Shown: piece by piece, positions 8,781-16,730 of the stretch
Numbering within the stretch: the first letter of the stretch is position 1
How the letters are laid out: each line of letters starts with the position of its first letter
Assembly (NCBI GenBank): GCA_021776095.1
Contig: JAJFGO010000068.1
Coordinates: forward strand, 1 to 35,699
From: Kiloniellaceae bacterium
Lineage (GTDB): Bacteria; Pseudomonadota; Alphaproteobacteria; Kiloniellales; J153
Length of the DNA: 35,699 nucleotides
Direction: 5' to 3'
Translations under genes and position numbers: made by a program
The notes under the pieces: generated by a model
What the model was told of the DNA's origin: nothing
Database searches by the model: none
What the model saw: the letters and a program-made list of their open reading frames with translations, nothing else

Positions 8781-10109
8781 CTACTTGAGGGTGACCGCCT
8801 GGATCTCCGCTTCAGTTCCGATCCCCACGGTTATCGGCCAGGAGACGTGATGGCCCCTTGTGGTGATGTTGTCGTCGTGCACGGCGAAGCCGACCGTGTA
8901 GACGCCGCCGACCTTCATGATCTTGTCGTCCTCCGGATGCCCGGTGTTGAGCTTGCGGGTCCAAAGAACCGTCCATATCCCGTCCTTCCAGGTACCCTTG
9001 ACCTCCTGATTGTCGGCGGCCGATCCCTTGGCGCCCGTACGGCTGGTGTAGTATTCAGGGATCATGTCGCCTTCCTTCCAACCGGCGTTCGGGTCGAACG
9101 CCACAGCGTTCTCCTCCGAAATAATCGAACTCGGCTGCGAGGTGTCGCGGATCTGCTCCATGGTCCGCGATTTGAACCCGACCTTCTTCTCGTCGAACAT
9201 GTACTTCGGCCGCTTCGCCGCCTTGTCCCAGTTCTTGGAGAAGACGTTCTTGCCGGCGTCGGTCAGACGGTATTGAAGGACATAACCGTCGTCGGCCATG
9301 CCGATGGGCCGAGAGCGATGCCCGCGCCACTGCATCAGGCCGACGAATCCACCGGCCGCCTTGATTTGGGCGATCTCCTCGACGGACTTGGTCATATTCC
9401 ACGTTGCATCGTCGTCGCTGCGCGAGGCCGGCAGGTACTTCCGCACGTCCTTCTTTTTTAGGACCTTGCCCAGCAGCGGATGCGCCTTGACGTCGGCCGT
9501 CTCGGCCAGATCCGGCATATCGCGCATACCGTCGTGACAGCTCAGCCAACAGCCCTGCTCGGCGAACATGGGTACGCTGCCGTCGTCGACCATCACCGAC
9601 AAGCGGTCTTCATAGATCGCCGGTTGGCCCTCATCCCACACCTTTTTGTGCAGGCGCGGCCATCCCATCGCCTTCCATTCCTTGCCGTCGAAGCGCCAGT
9701 GCGGATGCGCGGTGCCGGGGAAGGGATTGCGCGTCTTCCACTGGAAGCGGAGATATAGGTTATCGCTGTCGTGGGCGGCCTGTACCGCCAGGTCGATGAC
9801 GGCCTGCTTGCCCTCGATCGGGTGCGGCTCCAGCCTCTCTCCGCTGACGATCACCTGCCCGATCTCCTCTTCCTCGCCTTCGTGGCAGGAAACGCAGCTG
9901 TCGCCCTGCAAGGTCTTCCTGTGGGCGCGCTTGTGTTCCGGGCTGCGCAGCCATTGAAAGCTGGACTGCCCCGGGTAGAAGAGCTTCACATTCTCGGTCG
10001 AGATTACCGACCAATCCGATGGTGCTGCAGCTCCTGCCGGCATCGAAACAGCCATCGACAGCATTAAGGAAGCCGCAATGGAGGTTGACTTCCAAATTGG
10101 TGGTTTCAT
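8781..10109 (-). CDS. Periplasmic c-type cytochrome with ethylbenzene-dehydrogenase-type haem domain
   Basis: The 442-residue protein has a Sec signal peptide (about residues 1-30, ending near MPAGAAAP). A haem-c site CVSCH follows at about residue 73. The central and C-terminal part matches the EB_dh family, the haem-b-binding beta-sandwich seen in the gamma subunits of ethylbenzene dehydrogenase and related type II molybdoenzymes. A second site reads CWLSCH, a CX3CH pattern instead of CXXCH. Met and His residues for axial ligation are plentiful. The start is the ATG at 10109 with AAGGAG 8 nt before it; upstream in-frame codons are not coding. It is the first gene of the operon, behind an FNR-type box, and is probably a periplasmic electron partner of the molybdoenzyme or of the tetraheme protein. 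Confidence 0.8.
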   Translation of the reverse strand: MKPPIWKSTSIAASLMLSMAVSMPAGAAAPSDWSVISTENVKLFYPGQSSFQWLRSPEHKRAHRKTLQGDSCVSCHEGEEEEIGQVIVSGERLEPHPIEGKQAVIDLAVQAAHDSDNLYLRFQWKTRNPFPGTAHPHWRFDGKEWKAMGWPRLHKKVWDEGQPAIYEDRLSVMVDDGSVPMFAEQGCWLSCHDGMRDMPDLAETADVKAHPLLGKVLKKKDVRKYLPASRSDDDATWNMTKSVEEIAQIKAAGGFVGLMQWRGHRSRPIGMADDGYVLQYRLTDAGKNVFSKNWDKAAKRPKYMFDEKKVGFKSRTMEQIRDTSQPSSIISEENAVAFDPNAGWKEGDMIPEYYTSRTGAKGSAADNQEVKGTWKDGIWTVLWTRKLNTGHPEDDKIMKVGGVYTVGFAVHDDNITTRGHHVSWPITVGIGTEAEIQAVTLK

Positions 10110-10543
10110 GTGATATCTCCTTATCCAATGCCTCTCGTCTGCGTCTGCGGAAGCGCCAAGTTGCGACGCACGAACAAATCTCCATTCCGATCGAATCTGG
10201 AAAAATCCACTTTCGATCGCTCGCGCATCAAATCTCTTTTTGTGGGCGCACCAGATTCTTATGCTAAGAAGTATATTCGCTGGCGCATTACATTGATCCA
10301 AGTCAAGTGAGTTTTATCTGACGGCGGTAAGGCAGCGCTGAGCGCGATGTTGGTTCAATTCTGAAATCGAAACCTAGTCCGGATAGATCCAGGGTCAGAC
10401 TTTTCCCGATATACTCCTGCCAGCGGAGCCTAAACAACTTGATCGGGGCTACAGAATGTAGCCTCTGGTTCCACCTGCGTATCTAGACCGCAGCGACGAT
10501 AGAAGCTCCAGCGTCAGATCGGCAGGAGGCTCCGCTTGGCTGA
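10110..10543. other. Upstream region of the respiratory operon and remnant border
   Basis: The first 200 bp hold the promoter region of the respiratory operon, including the FNR-type box listed separately. At 10447-10463 GGCTACA-GAA-TGTAGCC forms a perfect 7-bp hairpin of unknown role. From about 10500 the sequence belongs to the decayed recombinase region. Confidence 0.4.
10293..10306. promoter_or_regulatory. FNR/FixK-type box of the respiratory operon
   Basis: TTGATCCAAGTCAA is a perfect TTGA-N6-TCAA palindrome, close to the FNR consensus TTGAT-N4-ATCAA. It is centred about 190 bp before the start of the cytochrome gene. If it activates from the usual -41.5 position, transcription would begin near 10258, leaving a leader of about 150 nt. 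This fits induction of the molybdoenzyme operon at low oxygen. Confidence 0.6.
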
Positions 10544-11164
10544 CGTCTGCAGCGGGTCAAAAGTTCCCGTAAGGGCCAGGCCTATCCCGGCGAGCACGAG
10601 GCCATCATCGACCGGAAAACCTGGGACAGGGTTCAGGCGATTCTGGTCGAGAACACCCGGGCCCGAGCCAACCGCACCCGGGCCCAGACCCCGGCCCTGC
10701 TCAAGGGGATCATCTTCGGGCCGGCGGGCCGGGCCATGAGCCCGTCCCACACCCGCAAGAATGGCCGCCTCTATCGCTATTACGTCACCACCGAGGCGAT
10801 TCGGCGGGGCTATGACACCTGCCCGCTGGGCTGCGTCCCGGCCGCCGAGATCGAGGGGGCCGTGATCGCCCAGGTCCGGGCTCTGATCCGCACCCCGGAG
10901 CTCATCGCCCGGACCTGGGCCGCAGTCCGGCGCCAGTCCAGATCATCCATACCGGAGCGCGAAGTGCGCGAGACCCTGATTGCATTCGAGCCCCTTTGGG
11001 ACGAGCTCTTCCCGGCCGAGCAGGCCCGGCTCGTCCGACTCCTAGTCGAGCGGGTCGATGTGCAGACTGACGGCATCGAAGTCCGGCTGCGCACCGAGGG
11101 CCTGGGCAGGCTGGTCGAAGAACTCCGACGTGCGCAACCCCAAAGCAACCAGGACGCTGCGTGA
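10544..11164 (+). pseudogene. Serine recombinase, C-terminal remnant
   Basis: From 10574 the frame reads GQAYPGEHEAIIDRKTWDRV, a signature of the recombinase domain of large serine recombinases, followed by the zinc-ribbon region (residues LLKGIIFGPAGRAMSPSH, then YYVT and CP) and a coiled, charged C-terminus ending at TGA 11164. The N-terminal resolvase domain with the catalytic serine is missing; a TGA at 10541 closes the frame and no upstream match was found. So this is a 5'-truncated gene. It overlaps the next pseudogene by one base, as in intact two-gene modules of this type. Confidence 0.75.
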
Positions 11165-11594
11165 TGGCCGAGGTGCCCGCCACCAGCCCGGCCTGGCGCC
11201 TGGAAAACCATAGCGTCACGGTTCACATCCCGATGCGGCTCCAGCGCCGCGGCGGGCGCAAGCTCATCGTCGCGCCCAAGGGCTCGGAGGCCTGGGCCCC
11301 GGCGGTCCCGACGCCGGACAACATCCTGATCCGGGCCCTGGGCCGCGCGCACCGCTGGCGCCGGCTGCTCGAAAACGGCACCTATGCCACCGTCTCGGAA
11401 CTGGCCAAGGCCGAGAAGGTCAACGATCCTACGTCTGCCGCATCCTGCGGCTCGCCCTGCTGGCGCCCAGCATCGTCGAGGCGACCCTCGATGGGCGGCA
11501 GCCGAAAGGGCTGCAGCTCAGAAACTTGATGGGCATTTTGCCGGCCGAGTGGCCGGAGCAAGAAAAGGCGCTTGCTCTTCCAGCCCGGCGGTAA
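11164..11594 (+). pseudogene. Serine-recombinase partner protein, frameshifted
   Basis: The ATG at 11164 overlaps the recombinase stop (TGATG). The frame runs through RLENHSVTVHIPMRLQRRGG and TYATVSELAKAEKVN. At about 11425-11430 one base is missing; after it, the other frame continues the expected family sequence YVCRILRLALLAPSIVEATLDG and ends at TAA 11594. Intact homologues of about 140 residues usually follow large serine recombinases in alphaproteobacteria; their function is not known to me. Both genes are dead, so this is an old insertion. Confidence 0.7.
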
Positions 11595-11856
11595 GCGGAA
11601 ACCACTTCAATAGCCTCAGCTCGAAAGCGAAGTGCGGACCTTAGTATACGCTAGGTCCGGAACGCCCCTCCCTTTAGACATTCCAGTCACGATGTCCGGA
11701 ATCGATCCGATATTGTCCGCTTAGCCCGCAGGTTCGGACGTGCAGGCTAGACCCGGCGATCGTCGCATTTTGACCCGAAGTGGTCATCGAGCGTCATGAA
11801 CTGTTCCCTAGGGGGTATGGAAAGTACAGAGATTAGCGTATCGGCAATTCTGCCGC
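11595..11856. other. Intergenic region with a dispersed repeat
   Basis: No gene is supported. It holds one copy of a 61-bp repeat (11677-11737, listed separately) and the 3' flank of the 2-oxoglutarate oxygenase gene. I see no clear terminator. Confidence 0.4.
11677..11737 (+). repeat. Dispersed 61-bp repeat, copy 1
   Basis: This stretch begins GACATTCCAG and contains GTCCGCTTAGC near its middle-right. It aligns without gaps to 21030-21090 with 48 of 61 bases identical. Both copies lie beside remnants of mobile DNA. The element has no coding capacity and may be a conserved piece of an old insertion or a short intergenic repeat family. Confidence 0.55.
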
Positions 11857-12834
11857 TTATGACTTGCGATAGGCGAATGCCGTGTCGAAGCGTTCCCGCA
11901 CGTAGTCGCCGCAGCGCACTGGTGGATAATGTGGTTTCTCGCCATCGCGGCAGACCACCACCGGATCGACCAGCGTCTCGAAGTCGGGATCGACCGCCAG
12001 CACCAGGGAATAACGCTCGCGCCCGCCTTTGTTGACCACGCGGTGCGGCGTCGAGGCGAAGCTGTCGTTGGTCCAGCGGGTCAACAGATCGCCGACGTTG
12101 ACCACGAAGGTACCTTCTATGGGATGGGCGGTCACCCACTCACCCGCTTTGGTCTGGACCTCCAGTCCGCCGACATCATCCTGGCACAGCACGGTCAGGC
12201 AGCCATAATCGGTATGGGGCGCGACGCCGAACTGCTCGCGGCCCATCTCGGGCGGTTGCGGCGGATAATAGATGAGCGCGCCCCGGGCGATCGGGTGCCG
12301 CCAGTGCTTGGTGAAGGTATCGCGCGGCAGGTCCATGCTGACGGCGAAAACGTTCAGCAGCCGCTGGCCGCAGTCCAGCGTGGCCTCGTAGTAGGGATAG
12401 ACCGCCCCTTTTAGCTCGGGCATGAAGGCGGGCCAGTTGTTCGGGCAGATAAAGGGATTGTCCGGCGTCATCGCCGGATCGCCGGGCGGCACCTCGAGAC
12501 CCCAGACGAAGCTTTCCTTCAGGTCCGGTTGGGCATAGTCAGCCATCTTCGCCTCGCCAACACGTAGGAAGCCGCGGTGGTTGGCGTTGACCCGGACCTC
12601 GGTCTTCTGGTCCAGCGGCAGGGCGAAAAAGGCGCGCGCGGCCGCCCGTGCCTGTTCGATCAAGGACCAGGGGACGCCATGGTTCTTGACGTAGAAAAAC
12701 CCGACCTCCGTGGCCGCCCGGCGGAACCCGTCGGCAACCTGGCGCTCTCCCTCGGGCGAGCCGTCGAGGGCCGGCCCCATATCGATGACCGGAATGTGGA
12801 AAACATCGATGGCCTTGGACTCCGCATAGTTCAT
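11857..12834 (-). CDS. Fe(II)/2-oxoglutarate oxygenase, isopenicillin-N-synthase family
   Basis: The 325-residue cytoplasmic protein has the DIOX_N domain (about residues 10-130) and the 2OG-Fe(II) core (about 180-290). The iron ligands are H207, D209 (APHTDYG) and H264 (STPHRVV); R274 and S276 (RYS) would hold the 2-oxoglutarate carboxylate. That pair argues for a true 2OG-dependent hydroxylase rather than an oxidase. The ATG at 12834 has AAGGTG 7 nt before it; the frame's further upstream start overlaps the preceding gene. It closes an operon with an ABC importer, an HD-domain oxygenase and an AhpD-like protein, so it probably hydroxylates the imported compound or an early intermediate. Substrate unknown. 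Confidence 0.85.
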   Translation of the reverse strand: MNYAESKAIDVFHIPVIDMGPALDGSPEGERQVADGFRRAATEVGFFYVKNHGVPWSLIEQARAAARAFFALPLDQKTEVRVNANHRGFLRVGEAKMADYAQPDLKESFVWGLEVPPGDPAMTPDNPFICPNNWPAFMPELKGAVYPYYEATLDCGQRLLNVFAVSMDLPRDTFTKHWRHPIARGALIYYPPQPPEMGREQFGVAPHTDYGCLTVLCQDDVGGLEVQTKAGEWVTAHPIEGTFVVNVGDLLTRWTNDSFASTPHRVVNKGGRERYSLVLAVDPDFETLVDPVVVCRDGEKPHYPPVRCGDYVRERFDTAFAYRKS

Positions 12835-12859
12835 GTCCGTCACCTTGTCGTGGGTTCCA

Positions 12860-13438
12860 TCAGTCGTAATAGCCGATGCTGTCGCCCTTGGTGCTAACCC
12901 CAAGGCCGTTCAGCAAGCGGTTGGAGTAGTTGAAGTAGGCGCAGACCTGGTTCACCTCTAGAATCTCGCCGTCGTCGGCTCCCGTAGCGCGTAGCGCCTC
13001 GACGTCCGCCTGCTCCATGGCGCCGACCTCCGCGGTCAGCTTGCCGGCGTAGCGCAGCAGCGCCAGTTCCTTACCGTCGAAGGCCTGTTCGGGCCGGCAG
13101 GCGAGGAGCGCCCCGTAAACCGCCTCGGCGCGCGCCGCGTCGCCCATCAGCTGCCGGGCGTTGCGGAAGTGATGGGTCAGACTGTAGTCGCAGGCATTGA
13201 TCATGCTGACGTAGGAGGCAATCGTCTCCAGGAACCACAACGGCAAGACGATGTCCTCGGCGTGCAAGACGCTTCGATAGAGTGCCAGGTGGCCTTCCAT
13301 GGTGCGCGGGCGCAGGCTGTGCGCCTTCATCACGTTGTCCACGGTGCCCTGGGGCGTTTTCGCTTGCTCGTAGGCCAGCGCAAGCGGGCCGCTCGCGTCC
13401 TCGGGCTCGATGGTCTTGATCCAGGCGATGGGGGGCAT
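12860..13438 (-). CDS. AhpD/carboxymuconolactone-decarboxylase-like protein
   Basis: The 192-residue all-helical protein belongs to the AhpD-like (CMD, peroxidase-related) family. The usual redox motif is CxxC followed by HH; here it reads NACDYSLTHH, with C83 kept, the second cysteine replaced by S86, and H89/H90 kept. So a disulfide-based peroxidase reaction looks impossible in its standard form, though a single-cysteine or non-redox role (for example lyase or decarboxylase) remains possible. It lies 12 bp after the HD-oxygenase gene and 25 bp before the 2OG oxygenase gene, all in the same direction, and is probably part of the same pathway. Confidence 0.75.
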   Translation of the reverse strand: MPPIAWIKTIEPEDASGPLALAYEQAKTPQGTVDNVMKAHSLRPRTMEGHLALYRSVLHAEDIVLPLWFLETIASYVSMINACDYSLTHHFRNARQLMGDAARAEAVYGALLACRPEQAFDGKELALLRYAGKLTAEVGAMEQADVEALRATGADDGEILEVNQVCAYFNYSNRLLNGLGVSTKGDSIGYYD

Positions 13439-13450
13439 GGTTAGGTTCTC

Positions 13451-14074
13451 TCAGTCGATGGGGACCGGGCGCGGCGGGCGGGCGAAGAATCGCCGTACCA
13501 TGGGTTCGAACACCTCGATCGGCGCCGTGTCGTAGTCTGGTTGAATCGCATTCTGGTCGTACTTGGCGACGAACTCGGCGGTCCACTCGAAATGTGGATG
13601 GCCGCGCCAACGCTCGCGCGCATCCCGGTCAAGGCCCGGGTAGCCCTCGACGTGTACCTGCTGAAAGATCGCATGGCGCTGCAGCATCCAGCGGTTGGCC
13701 TCGGAGATGTATGCCCCCAGGAAAGCCGCCGCGAACTCGCCGTGGGTGTCCGGGCAGGTGATGAAGCCCAGATCGTGGAATAGGGCGACCACGACGGTCT
13801 CCTCGTCGCAGCCGTCGCGCATGGCCATGGTCGCCGACTGCAGACAGTGCAGGTAGTTGTTGATGCGGTAGCCGAATGTCGCGTCGTCCTTGGACTCGGT
13901 GAGCGCGCGTAACGCCTGGCGGGCCTGCTCCTCGGCCATATAGGGTTCGCGCTGGCGGTTCAGGATCGCCCAATCCTCGGCCCGGAAATCGTCGAGTGCC
14001 GGCTTGTCGATGTAGCGCCAGTCCGGGTTCTTAAGCGGGCTCGGGGCGGAGGGGCTGTTCTCGGTCACGGGCAT
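13451..14074 (-). CDS. HD-domain diiron oxygenase-like protein (PhnZ/TmpB/MIOX type)
   Basis: The 207-residue protein has an HD fold with six candidate metal ligands: H76 (NYLHCLQ), H100-D101 (ALFHDLG), H111 (DTHGE), H134 (LQRHAIF) and D173 (KYDQNA). Plain HD phosphohydrolases often carry only H-HD-D, while the set H-HD-H-H-D is that of the mixed-valent diiron oxygenases MIOX, PhnZ and TmpB, which cleave C-C or C-P bonds. The 24-residue step from the first His to the HD pair and about 23 between the next two histidines fit that group. The ATG at 14074 lies 13 bp after the ABC ATPase gene. Next to a 2OG oxygenase it repeats the hydroxylate-then-cleave pairing of PhnY/PhnZ. A hydrolase role is the alternative. 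Confidence 0.7.
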   Translation of the reverse strand: MPVTENSPSAPSPLKNPDWRYIDKPALDDFRAEDWAILNRQREPYMAEEQARQALRALTESKDDATFGYRINNYLHCLQSATMAMRDGCDEETVVVALFHDLGFITCPDTHGEFAAAFLGAYISEANRWMLQRHAIFQQVHVEGYPGLDRDARERWRGHPHFEWTAEFVAKYDQNAIQPDYDTAPIEVFEPMVRRFFARPPRPVPID

Positions 14075-14087
14075 TCCTTTGTCCAAC

Positions 14088-14843
14088 TTAGTGGGACAGT
14101 ATCTGGCTGAGGAAGAGCTTGGTCCGTTCGCTCTTCGGGTTGGAGAAGAAATCGGCGGGCGTTGCCGCCTCGACGATCTGGCCGGCATCCATGAAGATCA
14201 TCTTGTCGGCCACGGTCTTGGCGAAGCCCATTTCGTGGGTCACGCAGATCATGGTCATGCCCGTCTCGGCCAGTTCGATCATGACATCCAGCACCTCCTT
14301 GATCATCTCGGGGTCGAGCGCGGAGGTCGGTTCGTCGAACAACATGACTTTGGGGGTCATGCACAGCGAGCGCGCGATCGCGACCCGCTGTTGTTGCCCG
14401 CCCGAGAGTTGGCTCGGGAACTTGCCCGCCTGTTCGGGGATGTGTACCTTTTCCAAGTACTCCATGGCTAGCTTTTGGGCTTCGGCACGGCCGATGCCAC
14501 GCGCCTTCATGGGGCCAAGAGTGCAGTTCTCCAGCACCGAGAGGTGCGGGAATAGGTTGAACTGCTGAAACACCATACCGACTTCGGCGCGGATGTCGGC
14601 AATGTGCTTGGTGTCGTCGTCCATTACGATGCCATCGACGACGATGCGGCCCGACTCGTGCTCTTCCAAGCGGTTGATACAGCGGATCAGCGTCGACTTT
14701 CCGGAACCCGATGGACCGCAGATCACGACCCGCTCACCCTGGTCGACGGTGAGGTCGACATCGCACAGAGCCCGGAAATTGCCGAACCACTTACTCACGC
14801 CTTCCAGCCTGATCATCGCGTTGTCGCCGGTGTTGCGCGCCAT
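14088..14843 (-). CDS. Polar amino acid-type ABC transporter ATPase
   Basis: The 251-residue protein has Walker [10 protein letters not shown] (about residues 37-45), signature [15 protein letters not shown], Walker [14 protein letters not shown] and the H-loop histidine in VTHEMGF. It is the GlnQ/AapP/HisP kind that powers uptake of polar amino acids with family-3 binding proteins. The ATG at 14843 gives MARNTGDN before the conserved [11 protein letters not shown]; an internal ATG at 14816 would also do. It lies 24 bp after the second permease gene and 13 bp before the HD-oxygenase gene. Confidence 0.93.
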   Translation of the reverse strand: MARNTGDNAMIRLEGVSKWFGNFRALCDVDLTVDQGERVVICGPSGSGKSTLIRCINRLEEHESGRIVVDGIVMDDDTKHIADIRAEVGMVFQQFNLFPHLSVLENCTLGPMKARGIGRAEAQKLAMEYLEKVHIPEQAGKFPSQLSGGQQQRVAIARSLCMTPKVMLFDEPTSALDPEMIKEVLDVMIELAETGMTMICVTHEMGFAKTVADKMIFMDAGQIVEAATPADFFSNPKSERTKLFLSQILSH

Positions 14844-14867
14844 ACCTTGGTCCCTAAGCTGAGCCGC

Positions 14868-15761
14868 TCAGCGCCTGTACGCGCCCATCCGTCGCTCCAG
14901 CCGGCCGAAGGCCAGGGCGCAGGCGTAACAGACAACGAAATACATGATGCCGGTGAAAATCCAAACTTCGAAGAAGCGCTGCTCGGAGATCGCGATTTCC
15001 ATGGCCAGGAACGACAATTCCTGGATCGAGATCAGCGCGACCAGCGAGGAGTCTTTGATCAGGGTAATGAACTGTCCGGCGAGCGGCGGAACAACGCGCT
15101 CGACGGCCTGGGGCAAGATGACGTAGCGCATGACCGCGAAATGGGATAGGCCAACTGTCTGCCCGGCCTCGCGCTGACCCTTTGGAACGGCTTGAATTCC
15201 AGCGCGGACGATCTCGGCGATGTAGGCCGCCGACATCATCGACAGACTGATCATACCCGACACGAAGTTGGTCATGAGGTTTGCCGGGCCAAACAGGAAT
15301 TCCGCCACAGTCAAGGTTCCGGGCGAAGCACTGTGAATGAATTCGTCAATGCCAAGCAGCGGGATGATCTGGCTGCTGATGAAGAAGTAGAACAGAAATA
15401 GAAACGGCACCGGCGGTATGTTGCGGATGAACTCAACATAAGCCCAACTCACCAGCCTCGGAAACAAGCGCTCGCTAGTTCGCGCGATGCCCAGGATTAC
15501 GCCCAGGATCGAAGCCACCACCATGGCCCAGATGGCGATGCGGATGGTCGTCACCAGGCCCTTGATCAAGAGGTTGGGCACCAAGGTCCCAGTCTTCTCG
15601 TCCCAACGGAACAGGTAACTGGGAATTGCCGACCAATCCCACTTGTAGACCAGAACCGAGTCCACCCGGTAGGCGATGTAACCAACCAGCGTAATCACGG
15701 CCGCCAGGACGATTATGTCGAGGGCATGGATGCGGCGCTTTTTCCTGCTCGGTGCGGCCAT
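14868..15761 (-). CDS. ABC transporter permease, polar amino acid type (second)
   Basis: The 297-residue protein has a basic N-terminus, a first membrane helix at about residues 15-35, a long periplasmic loop and then the five-helix HisM/GlnP core with the EAA loop (EIVRAGIQAVPKGQREAGQT-x-GLS). It is the AapM-like long type. The ATG at 15761 is separated by one base from the stop of the first permease; upstream in-frame residues are shadow sequence. It forms the channel with the first permease. Confidence 0.9.
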   Translation of the reverse strand: MAAPSRKKRRIHALDIIVLAAVITLVGYIAYRVDSVLVYKWDWSAIPSYLFRWDEKTGTLVPNLLIKGLVTTIRIAIWAMVVASILGVILGIARTSERLFPRLVSWAYVEFIRNIPPVPFLFLFYFFISSQIIPLLGIDEFIHSASPGTLTVAEFLFGPANLMTNFVSGMISLSMMSAAYIAEIVRAGIQAVPKGQREAGQTVGLSHFAVMRYVILPQAVERVVPPLAGQFITLIKDSSLVALISIQELSFLAMEIAISEQRFFEVWIFTGIMYFVVCYACALAFGRLERRMGAYRR

Positions 15762-15762
15762 A

Positions 15763-16608
15763 TCAGCGGTGCCGCCTGACACGGCGTTCCAGCCACCCGA
15801 CCAGTGTCGACAGCGAAATGGTGAGCACCAGATACATGGGTCCAACTACGAACCAGACCTCGAAGCTCATGAAGGTGTCGCCGATCATGTTCCGGGCTTC
15901 GGTGGTCAGTTCGAAGACCGCCACGAAGCTGAGTATCGCCGAATGCTTGATTAGATTGATGAGTGTGCCGGTCATCGGCGGCAGCATGAGCGGGATCGCC
16001 TGAGGCAGGATCACGTATAAGTAAGTCTTGGTCTTGCTAAGCCCGATACTAGTGCTGGCCTCCCACTGGCCCCGGTGCACCGAGTTGATGCCGGCGCGGA
16101 TGATCTCGGAAGCGAAAGAACCTTCGAAGAACGCGAGGCAAAGGATGCCGGTCCACAGCGGGTTGTTGATCCCTAGGATGGGCTGAAGCACGAAATAGAA
16201 GATAGATACCTGAACCAGAAGCGGCGTGTTGCGGATCGATTCCAGATAAACCTTTGCTAGCACCCGTCCTCCGACGGACTCGGACAGGCGCAGGATCGCG
16301 GTTATCAGGCCGATGATCAGGGTCAGCACCATACCCCAGGCGGCGATCTCCAGAGTCACAAACAGGCCGTTGATCAAGGGACCCCAGATAAGTTCGCCGT
16401 CGATGACCCGATAGAAGTATCGCGGCAGCCGATACCATTGCCAGCGGTAGTCCATGGAGGCGGCGCCGCGCCAGGTGATCCAGATCAGGAGTCCGGACAG
16501 CAAGACGAACTGGACGACATCGAACCACGCCGATTTCCACCACGCCACCCTTCGCTTGAGCCGTTTTGGCGCGGCCAAGCCGTCCGTTGTCGCGTCTACG
16601 GCACTCAA
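15763..16608 (-). CDS. ABC transporter permease, polar amino acid type (first)
   Basis: The protein of about 281 residues has an N-terminal helix (FDVVQFVLLSGLLIW), a periplasmic loop and the HisQ/GlnP core with EAA loop EIIRAGINSVHRGQWEASTS-x-GLS. The start is uncertain: the frame is open back to an ATG at 16770, which overlaps the binding-protein gene by 40 bp and adds about 50 residues of non-family sequence. I prefer TTG at 16608, with GGAAGGC upstream. A hairpin lies between this gene and the binding-protein gene. Confidence 0.85.
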   Translation of the reverse strand: MSAVDATTDGLAAPKRLKRRVAWWKSAWFDVVQFVLLSGLLIWITWRGAASMDYRWQWYRLPRYFYRVIDGELIWGPLINGLFVTLEIAAWGMVLTLIIGLITAILRLSESVGGRVLAKVYLESIRNTPLLVQVSIFYFVLQPILGINNPLWTGILCLAFFEGSFASEIIRAGINSVHRGQWEASTSIGLSKTKTYLYVILPQAIPLMLPPMTGTLINLIKHSAILSFVAVFELTTEARNMIGDTFMSFEVWFVVGPMYLVLTISLSTLVGWLERRVRRHR

Positions 16609-16687
16609 CTGCAGGCTGCCTTCCGTAACCTGCCCGGCCGGACATCGCGGCCACCCGGCAGAGAAAACTGGGTCCAGCGGCAAGACA

Positions 16688-16717
16688 CGGCCCGCAGCAA
16701 TACAAAGCCGCGGGCCG
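16688..16717. promoter_or_regulatory. Hairpin after the binding-protein gene
   Basis: CGGCCCGC and GCGGGCCG pair over 8 bp around a 14-nt loop. It lies just after the stop of the binding-protein gene on the minus strand, without a clear T-run. Hairpins here commonly keep the binding-protein message stable and lower transport-subunit expression; the role is inferred from position. Confidence 0.5.
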
Positions 16718-16730
16718 CGTATAGTACGGG

